A stretch of 64,000 bases of DNA, from positions 9,009,062 through 9,073,061 of the forward strand of contig NC_080418.1 of assembly GCF_029873635.1 (NCBI RefSeq), given 5' to 3'. How positions within the stretch are numbered: position 1 is the stretch's first letter; every line of letters begins with the position of its first letter. Shown piece after piece: positions 23,229 to 32,963 of the stretch. The DNA comes from Malania oleifera (lineage: Eukaryota > Streptophyta > Magnoliopsida > Santalales > Ximeniaceae). The notes under the pieces are model-generated. The model ran no database searches and had not been told where the DNA came from. It worked only from the letters and a program-made list of their open reading frames with translations. The translations under genes and the position numbers were made by a program.

Positions 23229-23415
23229 TGTTAAAATCCTAATCCCGAGTATCATTGTAAATAAGATACAAATTAGGGAAGTAGGTTGATATGGGGGATT
23301 TGATATTATTTAGTAAGGAAATTGTTTCCTTCTTTAGAATAGGTAATCGTATTATATATTGGGATGTACATATGAACAAATCAATGAAGATAATATTCAA
23401 TTGTTTCTTCCTTCA
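23229..23415 (+). repeat. 3' LTR of copia element 1
   Basis: 187 bp, TGTTAAAATCC to CTTCCTTCA, preceded by a polypurine tract. Its end lies 56 bp from the stop codon of the convergent proton channel gene. Confidence 0.93.
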
Positions 23416-23471
23416 GAAGGTCCCTAAAAGGAAACCTAGTAGGAATCAGGAATTTAGATTGTTTCAAATGG

Positions 23472-24187
23472 TTAATTCTTAATTGTTCTTGCATCCATGT
23501 CGACCATATTGAATTCTTGTAGCTTTTGCATGACCCCATCCTTCTCAACTATGCTCCCCAAAAGTCTCCTATTCTCTTCCTTAAGCGCCTCAAATTGGAT
23601 CACTATCCCTTCAATCTGGGCTTGATGGCCTCGTCGCTAAGCTCAAACATGCTCTCCACCACCCTCACGATGCGCCACAAGCTCACCACCACCACCAAGC
23701 CCCCTTCACCCCTCTCCAGAAATGCTTCCAACACCAGTGCCACCACCACAACCACACCATCAACAACGTAACCCAGCCGCCTAAAGAATGAAGCACCGAC
23801 CTCCACCACTAGGGCCACACATTTCAACAAAAGCAGGCTCAAGATGGCAATGCCAACCCAGTGGAGCCAAACTCCATGTTGCGTCTTTGTGGGCATACAT
23901 GAAAGCTGCAAAGAGGAAGAGAGCTCAAGGAGAGTTAAGATGAGGTCGAGAAGAAGAAGAGCAATGGTGATGATTTGGAGGGGGAGTGATTCTAGGAGAT
24001 TGGCCAACTGGGTTCTCCATGGATGAGCTCTGATCTCAATCCTACCCTCACGTTCACTGGTACTACTGAATGAATTGGAGAAGAGCTGCTGGCATCTCTT
24101 CCTTCTGAGCCAACTCTTGATGAGATTTTGGATGGAGGGTTCGACGTCCATGGGTGGTTGTATTGATGATGAACTTTGGCTGCACAT
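23472..24187 (-). CDS. Voltage-gated proton channel (plant Hv1-like), one-base frameshift near the C-terminus
   Basis: A four-helix voltage-sensor protein without a separate pore. From ATG at 24187, S1 spans about residues 68-90 with the key Asp81 (IALLLLDLILTLLE), S2 about 110-128 with Lys122, S3 about 141-157 with Asp143, and S4 about 164-182 with the SLWRIVRVVES motif (Arg172, Arg175). This is the plant form of the Hv1 family, which lets H+ leave the cell on depolarisation. After ELSDEAI (188) the frame ends early at 23603. A one-base shift at 23622-23623 opens a frame to TAA at 23472 that encodes the family's C-terminal coiled coil (QIEGIVIQFEALKEENRRLL), so one base is probably missing. 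With it the protein would be about 238 residues. Either a real null or truncated allele, or a sequence error. Confidence 0.87.
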
Positions 24188-24684
24188 TGATTGATTATGT
24201 CTATGGTTGATTGAGTTTTTTGGAGATCTAACAATGGAAGAACTAATGTCAACGTGTAATAATTAATATTTGGAATTGTGGTTGCCTAGTTGAGGCAGAA
24301 GGCATGTGAAATGCAAGGTATGGATGAGCTATTGCATACTTAAGGGGCACGTTGAGAGTCGTCATACAATTTAATCTATATTGTTAGTTTGAAACTCGTT
24401 GAAGATGCGTGAAGAATCATGCATATTTGCGGCCTTTGAGCTTGAGGTCTTTTTTAAACTGAACACCCAGCCAAGCCCTACACACAGATACACATAGATA
24501 TATATAATTGACGCGTGATCTGTTTTGGTTACTGCTATTATCAATTCCAAGACCTATTTGTCCAAAAAAATTAAAGTAGTGTTACATTTATCTAACAAAC
24601 ATCACATTTTTTCTCATCTTACAGTTTTAAATAGTTGTATTATATATATCGTACAATATACACAAAAGAGTAAATAAATAGAAG
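24188..24684 (-). promoter_or_regulatory. 5' flank of the proton channel gene
   Basis: About 500 bp between the start codon and the hAT-type element. AT-rich; TATATATAA-like sequence near 24499 and TATATATAT near 24642 (read on either strand) could serve as TATA boxes. No further motif is supported. Confidence 0.35.
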
Positions 24685-24938
24685 CAGAAGCGGCTCTTCA
24701 CAATATGAGGTCCTAAGCTAATGATTTAATTAGGAGTCTTTAGTATTTTTTTTATTTTTATTTTTATTTCAAATTAATTTTTCTAAATACATTAAGTAAT
24801 TTTAGCTGCATTGCATGTGCACTCCACCCACCAAACACGTGAATTCCATGAAACTAACAGAGATGGAGAATGGTGAATGCATGCATGGGGATGGGGTAAC
24901 AAATTGAGAAATGAACGGTTCAATTAAATCCTAGAGGC

Positions 24939-24998
<60 letters not shown>

Positions 24999-25193
24999 CC
25001 ATGCGCAGGTGTATAATCTATATATACATATAGGCGCATAGGCTTTATTGTGTGCAGGAGTACTAAGTATTGACACAGTAGCTAATAGTTATAAATAATG
25101 TTAACATTATTATATTAAAAAAAATTAGGGGGTCCCAAAATTTTTGGGGCCTTAGGCAAACACCTCAATGGCCTTAATGAAGAGTCGATTGTG
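24685..25193. mobile_element. hAT-type non-autonomous element (509 bp)
   Basis: Flanked by the perfect 8-bp duplication AATAGAAG (24677-24684 and 25194-25201). Terminal inverted repeats CAGAAGCGGCTCTTCA and CACAATCGACTCTTCA match at 13 of 16 bases. 8-bp duplications and CA-G type ends fit hAT. It has no transposase and carries a (GA)n run. Confidence 0.8.
24941..24998. repeat. (GA)n microsatellite
   Basis: Twenty-nine uninterrupted GA units inside the hAT-type element. Confidence 0.95.
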
Positions 25194-25438
25194 AATAGAA
25201 GGGTGATATTTAGAAGGTGGATAAATAAAAGGGTGATGTTTTTGAAAAAGTTATTAATTGAAGCAATTTATCTAGGTTGCTTTTTACCTTTTCTTTTTTG
25301 AAAAAAAATTTGGACTAACTAATGCAATTTTACTACTTTTAGTAATAAGGTCCATTAATGGGTGTTAACATTACCATTAAATGCGGTCAAGCTAAGAACA
25401 TTCATGCCAGCAGCCTATAAAGGATGATCATGTGTATA

Positions 25439-25989
25439 CGTTAGATAATATATATTTAATTAGGGGTATTTTAGTCTTTGTACATTCATTAGGTTTAGGT
25501 TTATTTTATTAGGTTGTATTGTATTTATTGTTCAACAATATTTTGGTTTTGGGTGGCATGTGTGCGGCTTCTCTCCCTCCCTTTTTGCAATCTCCTTCTC
25601 CCTCTCTTTTGTATTGTTTTTTTACTATCAACATATTATGAATGTTAACATGGTATCAAAGTAGGCTAAATCCTCATTGGGCTACTGCGGGCATCATTGA
25701 GTCGTCGCCATCGTCACGAGTAATTGTCGCATGCATTGTTAGGCCGCCGTCATCATCACAAGCCACTTGGTCATCTCCTTTGCCCTCGCTGTCCACGCAC
25801 AGCTAAAGCAGCCCTGACGTCGCCTCTAAAATAAAATTCGCTCTTCTTAAGTTCCAATCTTCAGTTCGCTGTTCTCAAGTTCGCTATTCCGGTGATCAGG
25901 TCTCGGCTCCACACCACCTTCCTTATCTGCCATGGGTTAATCGTTTGGAATGGTGGGTGCATGCTAAACTCATAGATGACAGCAGGAAT
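25439..25989 (+). mobile_element. Copia LTR and leader fragment
   Basis: An LTR of about 212 bp (25439-25650, ending AATGTTAACA) is followed at once by TGGTATCAAAGTAGGC, a tRNA-Met-type primer-binding site, and a leader. The element is cut off at about 25989, where the next copia LTR begins. No gag is left. Confidence 0.6.
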
Positions 25990-26046
25990 TGTTGAATTGT
26001 AAAGTCATTTCTAGCATTCAAAGTCCAACATAGGAGTTGTACTGTT

Positions 26047-26205
26047 CATATGGTGGTTGTACTATTTATATGGTGGCTGCACTATTCATTTGGTGGCTGC
26101 ACGAGTTTACAAAGGTGGTTACACTATTCATTTGGTGGCTACACTATTCATATGGTGGTTGTACTATTCATATGGTGGTTGTACTATTCATTTGATGGTT
26201 TTGAA
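26047..26205. repeat. About 21-bp tandem repeat in the LTR of copia element 2
   Basis: Six or seven units of TATGGTGGTTGTACTATTCA with variants. Located in the U3-like part of the LTR, where tandem repeats often act as enhancers in plant copia elements; that role is inference here. Confidence 0.8.
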
Positions 26206-27231
26206 AAGGAAGCTTACAAAATAAATAGGGAAGTGGTGATGAAGGAAGAAATCATCCCAAGCATCTCCAACTCCACCTTTAGAGAGAGAAATCAAGTACT
26301 CTCCTGTAAAGTGTCCCTATTGTAGCCTATGTGTAACAACTTGCTTATATACTCATATAATATAAGTAAAATAAATAAAACAGTCAACCCGAACCCGTGG
26401 GTAACGGGGACACCTGTCATTTACAGTGAAAACCTAAGCAATAGTAAGTATAAAATTACAACCATCCAACCATAAAACATAATACCAGAGTTTACTTACA
26501 CCAAGATAACCTATATATTTTCAATCTCCCATAACATTCCAAATACAACTAGGATCTCACAACAAAATAATATTATTCCTAGTACAAAACCTTACCCTCC
26601 TAATAATGTAACTTAACAAACTCAACGGCGGCCTCGACCCGCCAGTCCCTTAAGGTTTCCTGAAAAGTTAATTAAGTTCGGGGGTGAGACACTTCTCAGT
26701 AAGGGAAAATAAACTAAATACAAATGTGTGGCAACATGAACATTTAATGCAATTACACATATACAGTATATTTCATATATCTATAAACATTCATCATATC
26801 ATACTAAATAATCATATACTTTCATATTTGCTAATAAATCATATCGTTCATAAAACGTCTGTTATAGCTGATAATACTGAAAACATACCTAGAATGAATA
26901 ACTAGATGATGTCATGTATTACCCCCCATGGCGGGTTGTGTAGCCCAAAGGTGGGACCCGACAATGGCTGGCCAACCACTACCGAGTCAAAAATGTCTAT
27001 AAGTACGATGGACCCACCATACCCTGGTCCGGACTGCTAGGTGGACGTCTACAACTCTAAACTGAAAGCCATATCGACTATTCATCTTCCATCCCCTCGT
27101 GGGGTGGTTAGCACAAGTTTGAATATAGATATCTGATCTATATAGCTATGGTACCGAGCTCCTGAAACTGAACTAAACTAATATCCGGATTCTGATAACA
27201 TATAATACATGATATTATAGCATTTTTCATA

Positions 27232-27392
27232 ATTTCATAAATACGGCTTCACGCCAAAATCATTTCATAAATACGGCCTCGTGCCGAACATTTCATAAAT
27301 ACGACCTTGCGCCGAAATCATTTCATATATATATGGCCTCACGCCGAAATCATTTCATATGTACGGCCTCGCGCCGAAATCATTTCGTACAT
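27232..27392. repeat. About 30-bp tandem repeat in LTR D
   Basis: Five units of ATTTCATAAATACGGCCTCG followed by CGCCGAAATC, with variants. Many differences are CpG to TpG or CpA. Confidence 0.88.
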
Positions 27393-28024
27393 ATCATTTT
27401 GAAAATAAATCAATTATTATGTATTTGTCAAGATCATCATAATTCATAATATATTGTATCTTTTCATAATTCCTGAAAACATATTTTACTCGTAAAATTT
27501 GTCATATCATTACTTTTTATGAAAAATAACGTTCATGCCACACAAAGTTAAGTAATTCCGTACATTTCATTCTAAAATCACATTTTCCGTATAATAGCAA
27601 TATTTCCCCAATAACATACATTTTCTCAATAATATTCAAATATTATGCATGCTTCCCTGAAAAATAATTTTTTGATAAATAATAATAATAATACGCGCGG
27701 AAAATAACTGCTTTAGTTTATTCCCTTACCTCACAACTAAAAAGCCCCTATGTATTCCTGGACTCACACCCGTAGGATTTCTTGATCAATACCCTGAAAA
27801 TGAAAATTCTCAGAACTGAACTTCAGTATTTATTCGAGTATATCATTTCTTTTAACTGTGGAACGATCAAATTTCGAATAACAAACCTTTCCTCAACTCA
27901 GGGATGAATTCCAACTTGCTTCCACCAACGATTCGCTCCGAAAGATTTGGAGAGAACTTCCTCAAGAGCGTCGTGGTGGCCTCATATCATCGATTCGGCG
28001 AACGACAGAGCCGAAATCAAAAAG

Positions 28025-28063
<39 letters not shown>

Positions 28064-28094
28064 CTATTTTCTGCTTTAAAATTCGATTTTCAGC

Positions 28095-28375
28095 TGTTTA
28101 TAGGGCTGGATTCATCGACGAGACACGTCACCTCGTCGACGAGTCCTGTAGAAAGTTCGTCGATGAACCTGCACCCTCGTCGATGAATTTCAGACTTCCA
28201 AAAATCCTCTCTCGGTATCTTCTCGCCGACAAAACTTGGCTTCATCGACGAGGCCCTCTTGTACCCTCGTCAATGAATCCCCTGTGTTCGTCAACAAGAA
28301 CCTGATAAATTTCCTCAGTTATTACTCTCAAAATGCAATATCATCGACGACCACTTCGCGCTCGTCGACAAAGTC
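28095..28375 (-). promoter_or_regulatory. Palindrome array and TATA box of LTR D
   Basis: About ten copies of TCGTCGACGA or decayed forms between 28111 and 28375. On the - strand a TATA box, CCCTATAAAC (28096-28105), follows directly. Confidence 0.6.
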
Positions 28376-28926
28376 TGCTGCCTCCTTTTGTTTCTGTTTC
28401 CATTTCCCTTCCTCTCTATTTAAATACCATTTTTATTATTCGAGTCATTACACTATGTTTCTAGTTTCTCCTGATTTCAAAGAGATTTGTATACTCCTAA
28501 TGCAAGTGAGAGGTATCATTGTTCTCCTCTTATAATCAGAGAGAAGTTGTATCATTATTTTTCATAGTGGATTCTTTCTACTCTTGCCTATGGTTTTTCC
28601 CTTGATTTGTTTGGGGGTTTTCCACGTAAATCTTGGTGTCAATTCCTATTTTCTTATTTCTTATTTTAGCTGTATGATACTGTTCCTACCCATTCAATTT
28701 CCTAACAGTGGTATCAGAGTCTTGGGTTACGACCTTTGGGTTGGGGTTACTATTCATGATTACTATTCACACGTGTCGCCAGATACTTTTACAGTATTGT
28801 GAACGTATATGAGATTTGTTCAAGTATACAGTTCCATTCATTTATGATACTATTCACGTATACGGTATTGATCATGGTAAAAAAGTGGGAGCTGATTTAG
28901 TGGAGGAGCAGATCTTATCTACTACA

Positions 28927-29799
28927 ATGGCAGCAAAGTACGAAATTGAGAAGTTCAATGGGGGTAATTTCTCATTTTGGAAATTGAAGATGAAGGCGGT
29001 CTTGAAAAAGGACAATTGCTTAGCGGCAATTGAAGACAGAGCAATAGGGATAACTAACGAAAAATGGAACGAGATGGATGACAATGTCATGGTTAATCTT
29101 CATATAACATTAGCAGATTCGGTGTTATCAAGCATGGCGGAGAAGAAGTCAGCAAAAAAAATTTGGGATGCGCTGTCAAAGCTCTATGAGGTAAAGTCAC
29201 TTCACAATAAGATCTTTTTAAAGAGACGACTCTACACTCTTCGAATGAGTGAGTCCACATCAGTTATAGACCACATCAACAATCTTAATACGTTGTTCTC
29301 CCAACTAACAATGTTAGGCCATAAGATTGAACCAACGGAACGAGCAGAGCTTCTACTCCAAAGTTTGCTAGATTCATATGATCAATTCATCATAAACATT
29401 ACAACTAATATTCAACTAGATAATCTAGTCTTCAATGATGTTGCAGTGGCTATTTTGGAAGAGGAATACAGACACAAAAACAAGGAAGACAGATCGTCTA
29501 GTTCTCAACAAGTTAAGGCACTGCCGATGATGAGAGGAAAATCAACAAAGCGTGGCTCTAGTGGGAGTCACAATCCTGGTAGATCAAATTCAAGGAGTAA
29601 GAAGAATTTTATATGTTATAATTGTGGCAAAAAGGGGCACTTCTCTAAGGATTGTTGGCATAAGGAGAAGAATGCAAGGAAAGCTCCTGAGGAGAACACT
29701 TCTCAAGGATGCACCACAAGTACTTCCAGTGATGGTGAAATCTTGTACAGAGAAGTGGAAACTATCTTTAAAGATGGTAAGAAACTTATTGATGTATAA
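28927..29799 (+). pseudogene. Copia element 2 gag block
   Basis: An open block starting MAAKYEIEKFNGGNFSFW. It has the copia gag (UBN2-type) core and ends with a CX2CX4HX4C zinc knuckle (CYNCGKKGHFSKDC) near residues 234-247. It looks uninterrupted, but the rest of the element is decayed. Confidence 0.88.
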
Positions 29800-32419
29800 A
29801 TCATGGATTCTAGAGCAACCTAGAACATGACCTCTCGCCAAGACTGGTTTCACTCTTATGAACCTGTTTTAGGCAAATCTGTATTCATGGGTAATGATCA
29901 TGCCTTAGAGATCGCTGGTGTCGGTAATATCAAACTGAAGATGTACGACGGTACGATTCACACTATTCAAGGGGTACGACATGTGAAGGGTTTGAAGAAA
30001 AATTTATTGTCTCTTGGATAGTTAGATGACCTCAACTGTAAGACCCTTATTGAAAATGGGATCTTGAAGGTTGTCAAACGCGCACTTGTATTGATAAAGG
30101 CAGAAAAGATCGTGGTCAATCTATACACACTGCTGGGAAGTACTATACAATAGGGAGACACATCAGTTGCATCAACCCAGGAATAATCAATAATAATGTG
30201 GCATTGCAAACTTGGCCACATGTCTGAATGTGGTCTAAAGATTCTTTCAGAACGTAATCTTCTTCTTGGACTCAAATCAGTAAGTCTACCTTCCTATGAG
30301 CACTGTGTTACAAGTAAGCAACATAGATTAAAATTTGAAAGTTCTACTACCAGAGACAAACACATTCTAGACTTGATTCATTCTGATGTATGAGAATCAT
30401 CAGTTCCATCCCTAGGAGGAGCACATTATTTTGTATCATTTATTGATGACTACTCCAGGAGATTATGAGTGTATCCAATCAAAAGGAAGTAAGATGTGTT
30501 TCTAGTGTTCAAAGAATTCAAAGCGTAGGTGGAACTTGAATCTAGAAAAAGAATCAAGTGCTCAAGGACAGATAATGGAGGAGAATATAAAGATGGCAAT
30601 TTTATTTCATTTTGCAAGCAAAAGGGTATTCAAAGGTAGTTCACTATTGTGCATACACCTCAACAAAATGGCGTAGCAGAGTAGATGAACGTAACCATAT
30701 TGGAAAGGACCAGAGCCATGTTGAAGACTATAGATCTAGCCAAGTCATTCTGAGCTGAAGCAGTCAAAACCTCTTGTTGTGTGATAAATCGATCACCGTC
30801 AACAGTAATTGGTTTGAAGACATTGATGGAGATGTAGATTGGTTAGTCAGCCTAGTATTCTTCTCTTCAAATATTTGGATGTCCTGTATATGTAATGTAT
30901 AATGCCCAAGAAAGAGCTAAAATGGACCCAAAGTCTAGGAAATACATATTCTTGGGTTATGCTAACGGAGTCAAGGGGTATCGCCTGTGGGATCCCATTG
31001 CCCACAAGGTCATAGTCAACAAGGATGTGATTTTTGTAGAAAATGAACTGCAAAATAAAGAAAACAAGAGCACTTTGAAAACAACTACTACTGTTCAGAT
31101 AGAAGAAAAGAAAGATTCTTATGAAGCCGCACCAGAGCATGAGGAACGAGAACCAAATGAGGCCAATGATATAGAAGTTCGACGTTTAGTATGTAAAACA
31201 AGGAAACCATTATGGCACTCAGATTATGTCATGGCAAACAATACTGTATATTGTCTTCTAATAGAAGATGGAGAGCCATCAACTTTTCATGAGGCTATTA
31301 GTAGCACTGATGTTTCTTTGTGGATGATAGCAATATAAGAAGAAATTGAAGCCTCCTATAGAGATAATACATGGGAGCTTGTTCCATTACCACATGGACG
31401 TAAAGCCATTGGAAATAAATAGGTCTACAAGATCAAGCGAGATGACAATGATCAGGTGGAATGATATCATGCAAGATTGGTAGTGAAAGGGTATGCTTAG
31501 AAAGAAGGTATTGATTTTAATGAGATATTTTCTCTAGTTATTAGACTTACTACTTTTAGAACTGTATTGGCTATGTGTGTTGTGTTTGATTTATATCTAG
31601 AGCAGCTAGATGTGAAAACTGCTTTTCTTCATGGAGAACTTGAAGAAGAGATTTACATGCTCCAACCAGATGGTTTTGAAGAAAAAGGAAAATAAAACTT
31701 GGTTTGCAAGTTAACCAAATCTCTGTACGGCTTAAAGCAGGCACCAAGATGTTGGTACAAGAGATTTGATCCCTTTATAATTAACCTCAGATATAGCAGA
31801 CTTAGTGCAGACTATTGTACATACTACAAGAGGTTTGGTAATAATGATTTAATTATTTTATTGTTGTATGTGGATTGGTTGTAGGTCCCAACAAAGAAAG
31901 AGTCCAAGAATTGAAGACACAATTGGTTAAGGAGTTTGATATGAAGGATTTGGGACTAGCAAACAAGATTTAGGGATGCAAATTAACTGAGATAGAAAAA
32001 AGAAAATGAAGGATGTTTTGACATGTGTTGTTGAGTGGTTTTATTTCAGGACCAAGCCAAAGGATACTCATGGTTAATCAGGTAAGCAAGCTGTAAATCA
32101 AAGACAATCAAATGAAAGCTTCTCAAAATAGTGAAGAAATAAAAGACACATGAAGAGCTCAAAGGCTAAGCAGGTCTTGAAGTAAACACTGAAACTCAAG
32201 AGGCTGCAAAACTTAGTGATTAAGGAGATCATGCTTAGAAGGATATTTGTAAGTACTTTAAGTCATTACTATTTAGATTTGTGAAACTCCTTAAGATACA
32301 AAGACTTAGAGACCAACACTTGAAAAACCCTTGAAAATGTTTTTGAACAGTTATAATTAAGTTTTTCAAGTAAATTAGATTTTAAAGAAATCAGAAATAG
32401 AAAATATTTGAAAATAGAG

Positions 32420-32880
32420 GACTGCCCAGTCAACTGACTCGATGAACTAAAAGTATCCAGGCGACTAACAGTACCCAACCGACTGACCATTTTTGAATGT
32501 GGTTCAGTCAGCTAACTGACAAAAAACCTACAACTAAGTTAACTGTCCAGCTGACTGACTCGATGAACTGAAAACACCCAACTGACTAACGATGCCCACT
32601 CGACTGACTATGTTGAACGTGGTTTAGTCAGCTGAATGAAAATTTATCAAAATTATTTTTTGAGAGACAAAATGGTGTCAGCCACCTGTCCAACCGACTG
32701 ACTAGTACAAAAAGTGACCCAGTTGAGTGAATCAGCTGACTGATTCTGTGGAGAATTTTTTAATTTCAAACTTACGGGAAAATTTTCAAAATTGATTCTA
32801 TAATTTAATATCTTTTGAAAAGTTACATAAATGCTCCATGTTAAATGAGGAAACTTTTCTTTAAAAACTCTATAAATACC
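32420..32880 (+). promoter_or_regulatory. CAGCTGAC-type palindrome array and TATA box of LTR H
   Basis: From 32420 to 32745 there are about a dozen copies of CAGTCAGCTGACTGA-like sequence (also AACCGACTGAC, GACTGACTCGATGAAC). A good TATA box, TATAAATACC, follows at 32871. The layout is that of the CGTCGACGA LTRs with a different palindrome. Confidence 0.6.
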
Positions 32881-32963
32881 TCCCTTGCTCAATGCAAGAA
32901 CATGCTTAAGCAATACAAGCTTTCTACATTAAAGTTCTCCTAAAGATAATTCTTGCTCGCACT

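Larger units (their letters stand above)
16880..23415 (+). mobile_element. Ty1/copia element 1 (RE1-like), full length but broken
   Basis: Both LTRs (187 bp each), a primer-binding site (TGGTATCAGAGTC, 17067), and a polypurine tract (GAGGGGGAG, just before 23229). Order of parts: gag (about 17105-17960), zinc knuckle (about 17970), protease (about 18290), integrase (about 18700-19450), reverse transcriptase (about 20000-20313 and 21956-22500), RNase H (about 22640-23150). A solo Athila-type LTR sits in the reverse transcriptase region. There are several other breaks, so it is a dead copy. Flanks GCAGG and GAAGG match at 4 of 5. The LTRs differ at about 7 of 187 sites (3.7%), suggesting an age of a few million years under usual plant rates. 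Confidence 0.93.
26332..28452 (-). repeat. Solo Ty3-type LTR 'D' inside the LTR of copia element 2
   Basis: 2121 bp, TGTAACAAC to GAGTCATTACA in + orientation (the LTR reads on the - strand), with a perfect duplication CTATG (26327-26331 and 28453-28457). Shows a palindrome array, TATA box, (GA)n, tandem repeat and a TTTTCAG-G block (about 26658, - strand). It lacks the TTGTATGGGCGG hairpins of LTRs A-C and instead has the GGGTTGTGTAGCCC block shared with LTRs E and F. Confidence 0.92.
25990..32013 (+). mobile_element. Ty1/copia element 2 (Tork-like), 3'-truncated
   Basis: The 5' LTR (25990-28707, about 590 bp without the insert) is interrupted by solo LTR D. The primer-binding site GTGGTATCAGAGTC follows at 28708. 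Gag is 28927-29799, then protease-like (about 29800-30010), integrase (about 30190-30950) and reverse transcriptase (about 31320-31980) sequence. The element stops in the reverse transcriptase region where the next LTR starts, and no 3' LTR is seen. Numerous breaks after gag show it is an old, dead copy. Confidence 0.85.

Noticed and set aside
23526-24026. Plus-strand frames over the proton channel gene
   Set aside because: Antisense shadows; the helices and S4 motif are on the - strand.
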